Of a stretch of 64,000 bases of DNA, positions 20,052 to 29,664 are shown piece after piece. Source of the DNA: Ignavibacteriota bacterium (GTDB lineage Bacteria > Bacteroidota > Ignavibacteria > Ignavibacteriales > Melioribacteraceae). The stretch covers positions 3,680,001-3,744,000 of the forward strand of contig JADJGF010000001.1 of NCBI GenBank assembly GCA_016708125.1. Reading direction: 5' to 3'. The number at the start of each line of letters is the position of its first letter. Position 1 is the stretch's first letter. A program made the position numbers and the translations under genes. The notes under the pieces are model-generated. The model did not search any database and was not told the DNA's origin. It saw only the letters and a list, made by a program, of their open reading frames with translations.

Positions 20052-20288
20052 TTATTTTGCAACTTTTTCCGATAAATATTTTGTAGCATCCCCAACAGTT
20101 GTAATTTTTTCAGCATCTTCATCAGGAATAGAAATATCAAATTCTGATTCGAATCCCATTACTAACTCAACAATATCCAAAGAATCAGCACCTAAATCAT
20201 TTGTAAAAGAAGCTGCAGGTGTAATTTGTGATTCTTCAACACCTAACTTATCCATTATGATTTCTTTTACTTTTGCTTCAACATCCAT
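20052..20288 (-). CDS. acpP: Acyl carrier protein
   Basis: A 78-residue acidic carrier protein. The phosphopantetheine attachment site is Ser36 in DLGADSLDIVELVM. The sequence is standard length with the usual helix pattern (VKEIIMDKLGVEESQI at the start; DEDAEKITTVGDATKYL at the end). It sits between fabG and fabF in the fatty-acid operon. Confidence 0.97.
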   Translation of the reverse strand: MDVEAKVKEIIMDKLGVEESQITPAASFTNDLGADSLDIVELVMGFESEFDISIPDEDAEKITTVGDATKYLSEKVAK

Positions 20289-20324
20289 ATTATACTCCTT
20301 TAATTTATGAAATTGAATTTGTGG

Positions 20325-21080
20325 TTACATTACCATTCCGCCATCAACGGAAATTACTTGTCCAGTTATATAATCCGCTTTATCGCTGCACAGAAATTTT
20401 ATAATATTTGCAACATCTTCTGCTTTTCCCATCCTTTTTAATGGAATATTCTGCAATAAAACTTCTCTCTGTTTTTCATTTAATTCAGCTGTCATTTCGG
20501 TTTCAATAAAACCCGGAGTAACAGCATTCACATTTATATTTCTTGATGCAAACTCTTTTGCAGTAGATTTTGTAAAACCAATAATTCCGGCTTTTGATGC
20601 TGCATAATTTGCTTGTCCCGCATTTCCAATTAAACCAACTACTGAACTAATATTTACAATTCTGCCAAATTTCTGTTTCATCATTGGTTTGAAAACTGCT
20701 TTTGTAAGATTAAATACACTTTTTAGATTTACATTAATTACATCATCAAAATCTTTTTCGCTCATACGCAGCAATAAATTATCTTTTGTTATTCCGGCAT
20801 TATTTACAAGAAAATCTATTCTTCCAAATTTATTTAAAATTTCATCAACAACTTTTTGAGATTCTTCAAATGATGAAATATTAACTTTGTAACCAATTAC
20901 ACTTAAACCAGAATTTGAAAATTGATTTTCAATTTCTTTTGCAATTGTTTCACTGCTATTATAAATAAATGCAATATCAGTTTGAAATCCCAAATTAGAA
21001 TTTTCCGCAAACGCATTTACAATTGCTTTCCCAATTCCTCGTGTTCCGCCCGTTACAACTGCTAATTTTCTATCTGACAT
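20325..21080 (-). CDS. fabG: 3-oxoacyl-ACP reductase
   Basis: A 251-residue short-chain dehydrogenase that reduces beta-ketoacyl-ACP with NADPH. The cofactor loop is TGGTRGIGKA (residues 10-19), NNAG follows strand 4, the catalytic Ser is in VNISSVVG (145/146), Tyr159 and Lys163 lie in ANYAASKAG. The C-terminal SVDGGMVM end is typical for FabG. Between fabD and acpP in the operon, consistent with FabG rather than another SDR. Confidence 0.96.
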   Translation of the reverse strand: MSDRKLAVVTGGTRGIGKAIVNAFAENSNLGFQTDIAFIYNSSETIAKEIENQFSNSGLSVIGYKVNISSFEESQKVVDEILNKFGRIDFLVNNAGITKDNLLLRMSEKDFDDVINVNLKSVFNLTKAVFKPMMKQKFGRIVNISSVVGLIGNAGQANYAASKAGIIGFTKSTAKEFASRNINVNAVTPGFIETEMTAELNEKQREVLLQNIPLKRMGKAEDVANIIKFLCSDKADYITGQVISVDGGMVM

Positions 21081-21127
21081 AATTTCTGGTTAATTTTTAA
21101 TCAATAATTTATAAATAAAAAATGATT

Positions 21128-22042
21128 TTATAAAATTTTATTTAAATCATCAAATTTATCAATTCCGGTTACTGTAAAACTTGAATTTATTCTTTTAACC
21201 AAACCTTGCAAAACTTTACCGGGACCAATTTCAATAAACTCTGTAATTCCGTCATTTATCATATTTGAAATTGATTCTTCCCATCTAACCGGAGATGTTA
21301 ATTGATCAAGCAATTGTTTTCTAATAGTTTCACTTTCTGTAGATGGTTTTGCAGTTACATTTGAATAAACCGGAATTTGAGTTTGGGAAATTTCTATATT
21401 ATTAAGACTTTCTTCCAATTCGTTTATTGCAGATTCCATTAACGGAGAATGAAATGCGCCGCTTACAACCAACTCTTTAACTATTTTTGCTCCGGCAATT
21501 TTTGATAATTCCATTGCTTTTTTCACACCGGTAATTGATCCGGAAATTACAATTTGTCCGGGTGAATTAAAATTTGCACATTGCACAATTCCTTCTACCG
21601 AAGCTACTGAACAAATTTCTACAAGTTTCTCGGAATTTAATCCTACAACGGCAGCCATTGTTCCGGGTGATTTAATTCCCGCCGATAACATTGCTTCGCC
21701 TCTTTTTCGCACAAGTTTGAATGCATCAATTGAATTCAAACTTTTATTTGCAACCAATGCAGAATATTCACCGAGAGAATGTCCGGCGACAGCATCAAAA
21801 TTTAAATTTTTAATTTCATTCAATAATAAAATGCTATGAAGAAAAATTGCCGGCTGTGTAATATTTGTTAATTTTAATTCTTCTTCCGGTCCTTCAAACA
21901 TTACTTTGGAAATATTGAAATTAATTGAATCTTCAGCTTCTTGAATAAAATTTTTGGCTTTCTCAGATTTTTCAAAAATATCTTTCGCCATACCAACGTA
22001 TTGCGAACCCTGTCCGGGAAATATTAAAGCTCTTTTGCTCAC
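21128..22042 (-). CDS. fabD: Malonyl-CoA:ACP transacylase
   Basis: A transacylase that loads malonyl groups onto ACP. FPGQGSQYVGMA lies at the N-terminus; the nucleophile is Ser89 in AGHSLGEYSAL; the QCANFNSPGQIVISG and SGAFHSPLM motifs (catalytic His) are intact. The open frame extends 12 codons further upstream into fabH, but the best start is the GTG whose first base is the last base of the fabH stop (TAGTG), giving 304 residues beginning M-S-K-R-A-L-I-F-P-G; a GGGG stretch about ten bases upstream can serve as SD. This overlap indicates translational coupling to fabH. Confidence 0.95.
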   Translation of the reverse strand: MSKRALIFPGQGSQYVGMAKDIFEKSEKAKNFIQEAEDSINFNISKVMFEGPEEELKLTNITQPAIFLHSILLLNEIKNLNFDAVAGHSLGEYSALVANKSLNSIDAFKLVRKRGEAMLSAGIKSPGTMAAVVGLNSEKLVEICSVASVEGIVQCANFNSPGQIVISGSITGVKKAMELSKIAGAKIVKELVVSGAFHSPLMESAINELEESLNNIEISQTQIPVYSNVTAKPSTESETIRKQLLDQLTSPVRWEESISNMINDGITEFIEIGPGKVLQGLVKRINSSFTVTGIDKFDDLNKIL

Positions 22043-23055
22043 TAATCCATTCCCCAAGTTAAATATATAGAACCCCAAGTAAAACCGGCACCAAAAGCAG
22101 CTAAAATTAAATTATCACCTTTTTTTAATTTTCCATCACGGTAATATTCTGTTAAACAAAGCGGAATTGTAGCCGCAGTTGTATTTCCATATTTGTGAAT
22201 ATTAACCATTGCTTTTTCTTTTGGAATTCCCATTCTATTAGCAGTTGCGTCAATAATTCTTAAATTTGCTTGATGTGGAACTAAGTATGAAATATCATCA
22301 GCGGTTAGATTATTTTTCTGCATAATTTCAACAGAAATATCCGCCATTCCTTTTACTGCTTCCTTAAACACAGTTTTACCGTCTTGATATAAAGTATGAT
22401 ATCCCAAATCTACAGTTTCATGAGTCGGAGGATTTAAACTTCCGCCGCCTTTCATATACAAGTATTCAGATCCGGCACCATCACAATGTAGAATTGAATC
22501 TTTAACTCCAATATTTAAATCTTCAGTCGGTTCCAATAATACTGCTGAAGCGGCATCTCCAAATAATAGACAAGTATTTCTATCTTTATAATTAATTATT
22601 GTGCTCATTTTATCGGCACCGATAACCAAAACTTTTTTGTATCTGCCACCTTCAACAAAACCAGCTCCAGTTTGAAGCGCAAATAAAAATCCGGAACATG
22701 CCGCGGATAAATCAAATCCCCACGCATTTTTTGCACCAATTTTATCTTGAACAAGACAAGCTGTCGCAGGGAAAAACATATCTGGAGTAACGGTTGCAAC
22801 TATTATTACATCAATTTCTTCAGGCGATAGATTTTTAGATTTCAACAAATCCAGAGCAGCTTTTGCCGCCATATCGCTTGTTGCACCGTTTTCTTCTTTT
22901 CTTCTTTCCTTAATTCCGGTTCTTGACACAATCCACTCATCACTTGTTTCAACAATTTTTTCAAAGTAATGATTATCTAAAATCTTTTCCGGAAGATACA
23001 TTCCTACTGCTGTAATTTGAGCATTTACAAATCTTTTTAATTTAGAGGTTTCCAT
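22042..23055 (-). CDS. fabH: Beta-ketoacyl-ACP synthase III
   Basis: A 337-residue initiating condensing enzyme that joins acetyl-CoA (or another primer) to malonyl-ACP. The active-site Cys120 is in FDLSAACSGFLFAL, the His is in VPHQANLRI and the Asn in GNTTAATIP. DEWIVSRTGIKERR is the family's N-terminal signature. The ATG overlaps the end of plsX by 14 bp and is preceded by GGAGG and AAGGA stretches. Confidence 0.96.
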   Translation of the reverse strand: METSKLKRFVNAQITAVGMYLPEKILDNHYFEKIVETSDEWIVSRTGIKERRKEENGATSDMAAKAALDLLKSKNLSPEEIDVIIVATVTPDMFFPATACLVQDKIGAKNAWGFDLSAACSGFLFALQTGAGFVEGGRYKKVLVIGADKMSTIINYKDRNTCLLFGDAASAVLLEPTEDLNIGVKDSILHCDGAGSEYLYMKGGGSLNPPTHETVDLGYHTLYQDGKTVFKEAVKGMADISVEIMQKNNLTADDISYLVPHQANLRIIDATANRMGIPKEKAMVNIHKYGNTTAATIPLCLTEYYRDGKLKKGDNLILAAFGAGFTWGSIYLTWGMD

Positions 23056-24067
23056 AAAATTCCTTACCCTCCTTTAGTTTATTTAATAAATCTTTTTCAA
23101 ACATTTCATTGGCTTTTAATATCATATTTTTAATTGCAATTGGGGAGCTTGATCCATGACCAATAATGCTAATTCCATCAATACCTAATAAGGGAACTCC
23201 GCCGTGAGTTTCATAATCCATATCTTTAAGTGAACTTTTAAAAACTTTTTTTGTAATCAGAGCTTTAATTTTGTTGAGGAATGATTCATCCGCATATGAA
23301 CGAACACGACTTTTTAAGAAACTTATAAAACTTTCGCCAAATTTAAGAATTATATTCCCAATAAAACCATCAACTAAAACAATATCTACTTTCCCTTTTA
23401 AAATATCTCTTCCTTCAACATTTCCGATAAAATTAAGTTTTGATTTTTTGAGAAGTTCGAATGCTTCCAATGTTACAGAATTTCCTTTCGATTCTTCTTC
23501 GCCGACACTCAATAAACCAATAGTTGGATTTTTTATTCCATCAACTTCTTTAGCGAAAATAGTCCCCATAATTCCATATTCTAACAAATGATTTGGTTTG
23601 CAGTCAACACTTGCACCAACATCGTAAACCGTACAAATATTTTTATCGTTCGTTGGGAATTGAGCTCCAATTGTTGGTCTTCCAAAACCTTTTATTCTGC
23701 CAATAATTAGAGTTGATGCCGCCATCATTGCACCGGTATTTCCGGCACTTACAAAAGCATCTGCAAGTTTATCTCTAACTAATTCAGATCCTTTAACAAT
23801 TGAAGAATCTTTTTTTTGCTTAAGTGAAATTGTCGGAGAATCACTCATTGTAATTACTTCACTTGAATGGATAATTTTGTATGAATCAAAATTTAAATTG
23901 TTTTCTTTCAAAACTTTTTCAATTTCTGATTTTATTCCAATCAAAGTAATATCAATATTTGAATTTTGCTGAATTGCTTGTATTGCACCAAGAATAGGAT
24001 TGAGGGGAGCAAAATCTCCCCCCATTGCATCTACAATAATTTTACACTTTTTATTGATATTCGACAT
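23042..24067 (-). CDS. plsX: Phosphate acyltransferase PlsX
   Basis: A 341-residue enzyme that makes acyl-phosphate from acyl-ACP for phospholipid synthesis. Landmarks are IIVDAMGGDFAPLNPILGAI at the N-terminus, SAGNTGAMMAAS, TVYDVGASVDCKPNHLLEY and HGGVPLLGIDGISIIGHGSS near the C-terminus. It follows rpmF by a few bases and overlaps fabH. The yceD-rpmF-plsX-fabH-fabD-fabG-acpP-fabF-rnc order is a classic bacterial arrangement. Confidence 0.96.
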   Translation of the reverse strand: MSNINKKCKIIVDAMGGDFAPLNPILGAIQAIQQNSNIDITLIGIKSEIEKVLKENNLNFDSYKIIHSSEVITMSDSPTISLKQKKDSSIVKGSELVRDKLADAFVSAGNTGAMMAASTLIIGRIKGFGRPTIGAQFPTNDKNICTVYDVGASVDCKPNHLLEYGIMGTIFAKEVDGIKNPTIGLLSVGEEESKGNSVTLEAFELLKKSKLNFIGNVEGRDILKGKVDIVLVDGFIGNIILKFGESFISFLKSRVRSYADESFLNKIKALITKKVFKSSLKDMDYETHGGVPLLGIDGISIIGHGSSSPIAIKNMILKANEMFEKDLLNKLKEGKEFYGNL

Positions 24068-24073
24068 TTTAGA

Positions 24074-24253
24074 TTATGATTCTGGAACAAACAAAGAACG
24101 TCCAGCATAATATCCACAACTTGGGCAAGCACGGTGACTTAATTTAATTTCACCACAATTTGAGCAGGTACTTAATGAAGAAGCAGCAGCTTTATAATGA
24201 GTTCTTCTTTTGTCTCTTCTACTCTTTGATATTTTTCTTTTCGGGTGCGGCAT
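24074..24253 (-). CDS. rpmF: Ribosomal protein bL32
   Basis: A 59-residue basic protein: MPHPKRKISKSRRDKRR at the N-terminus, then a zinc ribbon with CSNCG and CPSCG, ending SLFVPES. This is the zinc-binding (C+) form of bL32, a large-subunit ribosomal protein. It lies between yceD and plsX, its usual place. The upstream region has AAGAGGTTAGTAAGAAA-like purine-rich text ahead of the ATG. Confidence 0.95.
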   Translation of the reverse strand: MPHPKRKISKSRRDKRRTHYKAAASSLSTCSNCGEIKLSHRACPSCGYYAGRSLFVPES

Positions 24254-24268
24254 TTTCTTACTAACCTC

Positions 24269-24766
24269 TTAATTTAATTTATTTTTTAATTTTAGTAACG
24301 GTTCCCAAGTTGGGTCCGCAGTTTCACTCTTACAATTACATTTCTCTAAATTTAAATTTACTCCGCAAGAAAAACACAATCCTTTACAATCTTCATTACA
24401 CAATTTTTTAAGAGGAATTGTAAGTTTTGCGTAATCAATAATATCATTAGTTATATCAATTTTATCTTCTTTAGATGAAATAAAAAAAACATTTGTATCA
24501 TCAATATTTTCTTTATTATCAAAAATATAGACTAAAGAAAAATCTGAAATAAGTTTTGTTTTATATTCTGAATTACATCTATCGCAAATAAATTGCGCCG
24601 GAATTGTTAAATTGCAATTAAGAATTATTTGATGAATAGATTTATCCATCATGCAGATTAAATTCAATTTATCAATGAACGGTTCACCAAGTTGAAGTTC
24701 ACTTATCGATTTTTCAAACTCTATTTTGTGAACACCAACCGGAAAATTGGTGATTTTAATTATCAT
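24269..24766 (-). CDS. yceD: YceD/DUF177 family protein (23S rRNA accumulation protein)
   Basis: A 165-residue member of the DUF177 family, encoded upstream of rpmF in many bacteria and linked to 23S rRNA accumulation in E. coli and plants. The paired cysteines CDRC (about 63-66) and CNEDCKGLCFSCGVNLN with a further CNC near the C-terminus form putative metal sites. It begins the minus-strand lipid operon, with 118 bp of AT-rich intergenic sequence separating it from the divergent ABC transporter genes, where promoters for both must lie. Confidence 0.88.
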   Translation of the reverse strand: MIIKITNFPVGVHKIEFEKSISELQLGEPFIDKLNLICMMDKSIHQIILNCNLTIPAQFICDRCNSEYKTKLISDFSLVYIFDNKENIDDTNVFFISSKEDKIDITNDIIDYAKLTIPLKKLCNEDCKGLCFSCGVNLNLEKCNCKSETADPTWEPLLKLKNKLN

Positions 24767-24884
24767 ACATATTCAAAAAAATATAGTTTTAAAATATATA
24801 AAGTGTATTTTTGATAAGCAAGATATGAAATTCTAACAGTTTATGAATATAATATGATAGTTTACTTCAATAAATTCAATTTTT

Positions 24885-25784
24885 ATGCTCGAAATTAAAA
24901 ATATTTCTAAATATTTTTCTACTAAAACTGTTGTTGATAATCTTTCTTTTGAAGTAAAAAGAAGTAGAATTTTTGGATTAATTGGTCCAAATGGAGCCGG
25001 TAAAACAACAACTTTAAGAATAATTCTGAATATTCTTTTACCTACTTCAGGCGAAATTATATTTGAAGGAATTAAACTTGATCAAAAATTTTTAAATCTT
25101 ACTGGATATCTTCCCGAGGAAAGAGGTTTGTATCCAAAAAGTAGTGTTTTAAATACTCTTATTTATTTGGGTCAATTAAAAGGAAAAACACACACAGAAT
25201 CTTCAAAACTTTGTAATTATTGGTTGGACAGATTAAAATTAGCGGAATTTAAAAATTACCATCTTGAAGAACTTTCTAAAGGGAATCAGCAAAAAGTTCA
25301 ATTTATTGCCGCAATTCAACATAATCCGAAAGTTTTAATTTTAGATGAACCTTTTTCCGGATTTGATCCGCTCAATCAAACAATTTTTACTGAAATAATT
25401 AATGAAATAAAAAATGATAAATATATAATTCTCTCAACTCATTTAATGGATTTAGCCGAAAAATTGTGCGATGACTTTCTATTATTAAATAAAGGGAAAG
25501 AAGTTTTAAAAGGCGATTTAAATGAAATTTTAAATTCTTATCAAAAAAATATCTATGAAGTTGAAAGCAAAAATAACCTAAATACAGATTTTGTAAATAA
25601 ATTTGGTGAAATAGATATTCTAATTCTGAATGAAAATAAGCTAGTTGTAGATTTAAAGAATAATAATCAAGATGAATTTTTGAAATATTTAATTTCCCAA
25701 AATTCAATTTCATCATTCAGAAAAGTTGTTCCTTCATTACACCAATTATTTGTTTCTCAAGTTGAAGGAAAACAAAATGACTAA
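24885..25784 (+). CDS. ABC transporter ATP-binding protein (NatA-like, ABC-2 export type)
   Basis: A 299-residue ATPase. Walker A GPNGAGKTTT (about 35-44), the signature LSKGNQQKVQFIAA (a variant of LSGGQ), Walker B VLILDEPFSGFDP and the switch His in LSTHLMD are all present. The C-terminal 80 residues form the extra domain (DUF4162-like) seen in NatA-type sodium or drug exporters. It overlaps the next gene, the membrane component, by eight bases. Confidence 0.92.
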   Translation: MLEIKNISKYFSTKTVVDNLSFEVKRSRIFGLIGPNGAGKTTTLRIILNILLPTSGEIIFEGIKLDQKFLNLTGYLPEERGLYPKSSVLNTLIYLGQLKGKTHTESSKLCNYWLDRLKLAEFKNYHLEELSKGNQQKVQFIAAIQHNPKVLILDEPFSGFDPLNQTIFTEIINEIKNDKYIILSTHLMDLAEKLCDDFLLLNKGKEVLKGDLNEILNSYQKNIYEVESKNNLNTDFVNKFGEIDILILNENKLVVDLKNNNQDEFLKYLISQNSISSFRKVVPSLHQLFVSQVEGKQND

Positions 25785-27009
25785 ATCATTAACAATTGCA
25801 AAATGGGAATTTATAGAAAAAATTAAACGAAAAAGTTTTATTATTTCCTTAATTCTAATGCCAATAATTGTTATGATTTTTAGCTTACTTCCCTCTTTTC
25901 TTGTAAATAAGGGAAATGATTTTCCTCTCCCAATTGGAGTTTTGGATTTTACAAATAAATATGGAAAGGATTTTTCAAATGAATTAATGCAAATTTCACT
26001 TCCAAATAATCAACCTGCATTTTTTGCATTTAGTTTGGCTCTTTTATCAAAAAATAAAAATGATTTGTTGAAATATGCCGATGAAAAAGTTCTTAACAAT
26101 TTTATAATTGGTTATATAATTATTGAGGAAAATAATGGAATAAAATTAACATTCCGAACAAATGATTTATTTAATCAAGAGAAATTAAATTTGATTGAAA
26201 ACTCATTTATTAAAACTATTATAGCCATTAATGGAAATGAACTTGGTATTAACAGAAGTAATATTGATTTTTTAATTTCGAAAATGCCGATTTTGGAAAA
26301 ATCATATATTCATGCAAATTCCGAAGAAGAAATTTTCAAATCATTTATCAATTCTTATTTATTTATAATTCTTTTAGTAACAATGATTTTATTTTCCGGT
26401 GGAATGTTTGTAAGAAGTCTGGTTCTTGAAAAATCCAATAGAATAATTGAATTAATTTTATCAAGCTGCACAACAAGAGAATTATTATTCGGTAAGGTTT
26501 TAGGTTTAAGTTTTTTCGGAATTTTTCAATTTGCAGTTTGGCTACTTTTGGGATTAATACTTCATCAAACAAATACTTTAAATTTTAGCACAATAAATAA
26601 TTTAGGTTTCCAATTTTTATTTTTTGTTTTAGGTTATGTCTTCTATTCATCAATTTTTATTGGAATTGGATCGGTAGTTTCGTTAGATCACGAAGCTCAA
26701 CAATTAACCGGTTATTTAAGCATTTTTTTAATTTTCCCAATTTTACTTGCTGTTGAAATTATTAGAGCACCAAATTCAATTTTATCATTGTTATTATCAT
26801 ATTTTCCTTTAACTTCTGCACCGGTAATGCTTTTACGGTTGAATACAACAAATCCTTCATTTGAAGAAATTTTTTCGATTGTTCTTGTTTTAATCTTCAG
26901 CATTTATTTAGTCGTTTTTATTTCTTCAAAATTATTTAGAATCGGGATTTTAAATTCCGGTAAAAAACCTTCTCTAAAAGAAATAATCAGTTGGATTAAA
27001 ATTAAATAA
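25777..27009 (+). CDS. ABC-2 type transporter permease (NatB-like)
   Basis: About 410 residues beginning MTKSLTIAKWEFIEKIKRKS, the common N-terminus of ABC-2 permeases. There is one membrane segment (about 22-45), a long extracytoplasmic domain of about 180 residues, then five or six membrane segments from about residue 190 to the C-terminus, with GGMFVRSLVLEKSNRIIELI at the coupling helix. An upstream in-frame ATG (25726) lies deep within the ATPase gene; the ATG at 25777, overlapping the ATPase stop by eight bases, is the better start. Substrate unknown. Confidence 0.9.
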   Translation: MTKSLTIAKWEFIEKIKRKSFIISLILMPIIVMIFSLLPSFLVNKGNDFPLPIGVLDFTNKYGKDFSNELMQISLPNNQPAFFAFSLALLSKNKNDLLKYADEKVLNNFIIGYIIIEENNGIKLTFRTNDLFNQEKLNLIENSFIKTIIAINGNELGINRSNIDFLISKMPILEKSYIHANSEEEIFKSFINSYLFIILLVTMILFSGGMFVRSLVLEKSNRIIELILSSCTTRELLFGKVLGLSFFGIFQFAVWLLLGLILHQTNTLNFSTINNLGFQFLFFVLGYVFYSSIFIGIGSVVSLDHEAQQLTGYLSIFLIFPILLAVEIIRAPNSILSLLLSYFPLTSAPVMLLRLNTTNPSFEEIFSIVLVLIFSIYLVVFISSKLFRIGILNSGKKPSLKEIISWIKIK

Positions 27010-27010
27010 T

Positions 27011-27964
27011 ATGCCGATCACAACTTCCATATTGGCGGCTTTAATTCCAATGTTTCTTTACCTTATTTTACTCTGGCAATTAGATAAAAATGAACGCGAA
27101 TCATTTAGTAAAATTTTTAAACATTTTTTATGGGGAGCTTTTGGAGCAATTTTTTTAGGAATTATTTTCTCACTTTCTATTGAATCAATAATAAAAATAT
27201 TTGTTCGGAAAGAAAACCAAATGCAATTTATTGGAACAGTTTTAATTGCACCCTTTGTTGAAGAAATTACAAAAGGAATATTTCTTTTACGAAGTATTAA
27301 TGGAAAACATTTTGATAATATTACAGACGGATTAGTTTACGGCGGCGCAATTGGTCTGGGTTTCGGAATGACTGAAAATATTATGTACTTTGTAAATTAT
27401 GACGAAACTTTTATTCAGTGGGCATCTTTAGTTTTTACGAGAACTTTTTTTTCTGCCGTTATGCACGCAATAGCCACTGCAACTTTTGGAGCCTTTTTAG
27501 CAAAAACAAAATTTTCGATTTCTAATTTTAGATTTTTATTTCCGTTTATTGGAATTTCGCTTGCAATGTTTTTCCATTTTATGTGGAATTTTTCGCTAAT
27601 GTTTGAATTTACTTTTGGGGTAGGAATTTTATTTATGTTTTTTTTGGTAATTAGTTTTTTAACAATTTTTAAACTCTCGATAAAATCCGAACAGAAAATT
27701 ATCGAATATGAACTTTTAGAAGAATCAGATTTTTTAGGTTTACCGGAATTAAAGAAATTGAGTTTTTCTAAAAATGAAAATAAAATATTTCCTGAAAATA
27801 AAAAGAATAAATCCCTATTAAATTTTGCAACAAAACTCGCTTTTAGAAAATTCCAGATGAAAAATACTAACAAAAATTTGAAAGAAATTTATAATTTAGA
27901 TATAGAATTATATCGTAAAAAAATACTAAATCTTTTTAATCAAGAAAACTCAGAAAAAATTTAG
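27011..27964 (+). CDS. PrsW-family intramembrane glutamic-type protease
   Basis: A 317-residue membrane protein with eight or so hydrophobic segments and the family motifs EEITKG (about 85), GLGFGMTENIMYF, HAIATATFGAFLA and HFMWNFS. PrsW proteases in Firmicutes clip anti-sigma factors; related membrane proteases with the EExxK motif are widespread. The last 90 residues are a lysine-rich cytoplasmic tail. It follows the ABC-2 permease with no space (stop TAA, one base, ATG) and precedes nadD by eight bases. The substrate is unknown. Confidence 0.85.
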   Translation: MPITTSILAALIPMFLYLILLWQLDKNERESFSKIFKHFLWGAFGAIFLGIIFSLSIESIIKIFVRKENQMQFIGTVLIAPFVEEITKGIFLLRSINGKHFDNITDGLVYGGAIGLGFGMTENIMYFVNYDETFIQWASLVFTRTFFSAVMHAIATATFGAFLAKTKFSISNFRFLFPFIGISLAMFFHFMWNFSLMFEFTFGVGILFMFFLVISFLTIFKLSIKSEQKIIEYELLEESDFLGLPELKKLSFSKNENKIFPENKKNKSLLNFATKLAFRKFQMKNTNKNLKEIYNLDIELYRKKILNLFNQENSEKI

Positions 27965-27972
27965 GATAAACT

Positions 27973-28557
27973 TTGGAAACAATTGGAATTTTTGGCGGAA
28001 CTTTTGATCCGATACATTACGGACATCTAATAACAGCGCAAACTCTACTTGAAAAAAGAAATTTGTCAAAAATTATTTTTGTACCAAGTTACATTTCTCC
28101 ACATAAATTAAATTTTAATTATTCTGATCCAATTCATCGATTGGAAATGACAAAATTGGCAACTGAAACCAATCCAAATTTTGAAGTTTCTGATTTTGAA
28201 ATAAATCGAGACGAAATTTCATATTCATATAATACACTATTAGAATTTTCAGAAACCTATGAAAATATGGAATTGATAATTGGATTTGATAATTTGGTAA
28301 CTTTTGATACTTGGCACAAACCGGATGAAATAATTAAGCTTGCAAAATTGGTAGTATTAAAAAGAATTTATGATAAGGAAATCAAATCTGCACATAAATA
28401 TTTTGGAGAAGCTGAATATGAAAATACTCCCACAATAGAAATTTCATCAACGGAAATTAGGAATAGAATTTCAAAAAAATTAAATGTAGAATATCTTTTA
28501 CCATGCTCAGTTTTTAATTATATAAAAAATAATAATTTGTATTCTCAAATATTATGA
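27973..28557 (+). CDS. nadD: Nicotinate-nucleotide adenylyltransferase
   Basis: A 194-residue enzyme forming deamido-NAD from nicotinate mononucleotide and ATP. The nucleotidyltransferase motif GGTFDPIHYGH is at residues 8-18 and the second motif ISSTEIRNRI near the C-terminus; FVPSYISPHK and LIIGFDNLVTFDTWHKP are typical NadD text. The start is TTG. It overlaps the meaB-like gene by four bases (ATGA). Confidence 0.95.
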   Translation: METIGIFGGTFDPIHYGHLITAQTLLEKRNLSKIIFVPSYISPHKLNFNYSDPIHRLEMTKLATETNPNFEVSDFEINRDEISYSYNTLLEFSETYENMELIIGFDNLVTFDTWHKPDEIIKLAKLVVLKRIYDKEIKSAHKYFGEAEYENTPTIEISSTEIRNRISKKLNVEYLLPCSVFNYIKNNNLYSQIL

Positions 28558-29525
28558 ATCAATTCGATCAGCTCATTTCCGGAATTTTAAATCAGAATAA
28601 AAGATCAATTTCCAAGGGAATTTCTTTAATAGAAAATAATGAAACCGAATCCGAAAATTTTCTTAAAGAAATTTTTCATCATACAGGAAATGCTTACAAA
28701 ATTGGAATTACAGGTCCTCCCGGCGCTGGAAAATCAACATTAACAAATGAGCTTACCAAATTGTTAACTAAAGAAAATTATTCAATTGGAATTATTGCTG
28801 TTGATCCTACAAGTCCATTTACCGGTGGAGCAGTTCTTGGTGATAGAATTAGAATGAATGAAATTGGACTTTTCAAAAATGTATTTATAAGAAGCATGGC
28901 AACCAGAGGAAGTTTAGGCGGATTAAGTAAAAAAGCAATTGATGCTTCCGATATTTTAGATTCCGCAAAATTTGATTTTATAATTTTTGAAACCGTTGGT
29001 GTTGGTCAATCCGAATTAGATATTGCAAAAACTGCCGATACGACAATTGTAGTTTTAGTTCCCGAATCCGGAGATTCAATTCAAGCAATGAAAGCCGGAT
29101 TGATGGAAATTGCAGATTTTTTTGTAATGAATAAAAGTGATAGACCAGGATCAGAAAATGCAATTTTATCATTGCAAACAATTTTGGGATTGAAAGATCA
29201 CAATGAATTTTCTTATCTACCGAAAATTATAAAATGTGTTGCAACGGAATCTTTTGGAATAAATGAAATTTTTGATGAAATAAAAAATCATAAAAGTCAT
29301 ATTCAAAAAATTGGAAAATTTCAAACAAACAGAGAACGTAATATTTATACAAGAATAAAAGAAATTACGGAATTAAACTTTTCTTCTAAAATTTGGAAGA
29401 ATGAAAAAATTAATATTTTGATAGAATCACTAATAAAATCAAATGAATCGCCTTATTTAATTTCAGAAAAAATAATAACGGAATTTGAATCGGAATTTTG
29501 TAGGAATAAAATTATTAAAATTTAA
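28554..29525 (+). CDS. meaB: MeaB/ArgK-family G-protein chaperone for methylmalonyl-CoA mutase
   Basis: A 323-residue GTPase of the G3E group. Walker A is GPPGAGKST (about 54-62), switch text is VDPTSPFTGGAVLGDRIRM and RSMATRGSLGGLSKKA, the DxxG-like region is ETVGVGQSE, and the base-recognition motif is NKSD. These proteins load and protect B12-dependent acyl-CoA mutases. No mutase gene (mutA/mutB, scpA) is in the window, so the partner must be elsewhere. The start overlaps nadD by four bases. Confidence 0.92.
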   Translation: MNQFDQLISGILNQNKRSISKGISLIENNETESENFLKEIFHHTGNAYKIGITGPPGAGKSTLTNELTKLLTKENYSIGIIAVDPTSPFTGGAVLGDRIRMNEIGLFKNVFIRSMATRGSLGGLSKKAIDASDILDSAKFDFIIFETVGVGQSELDIAKTADTTIVVLVPESGDSIQAMKAGLMEIADFFVMNKSDRPGSENAILSLQTILGLKDHNEFSYLPKIIKCVATESFGINEIFDEIKNHKSHIQKIGKFQTNRERNIYTRIKEITELNFSSKIWKNEKINILIESLIKSNESPYLISEKIITEFESEFCRNKIIKI

Positions 29526-29664
29526 TTTGTAATTATTTGAATTAAAATATTATTTACATAAATACATATTTTTGAAAAAATATTCAAAAACTCAAAAAAG
29601 AAATATTATCTAATGGAGATTTTTTTTAGATTTTAATTGTCAATATTAAATTATGGAGTAAAAA

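Noticed and set aside
22043..22078. ATG start of fabD inside fabH
   Set aside because: It adds 12 residues not typical for FabD; the GTG overlapping the fabH stop fits family length.
24767..24884. Promoter between yceD and the ABC transporter genes
   Set aside because: A TATAAT-like element exists near 24847 but no matching -35 at proper spacing could be found, so no specific site is called.
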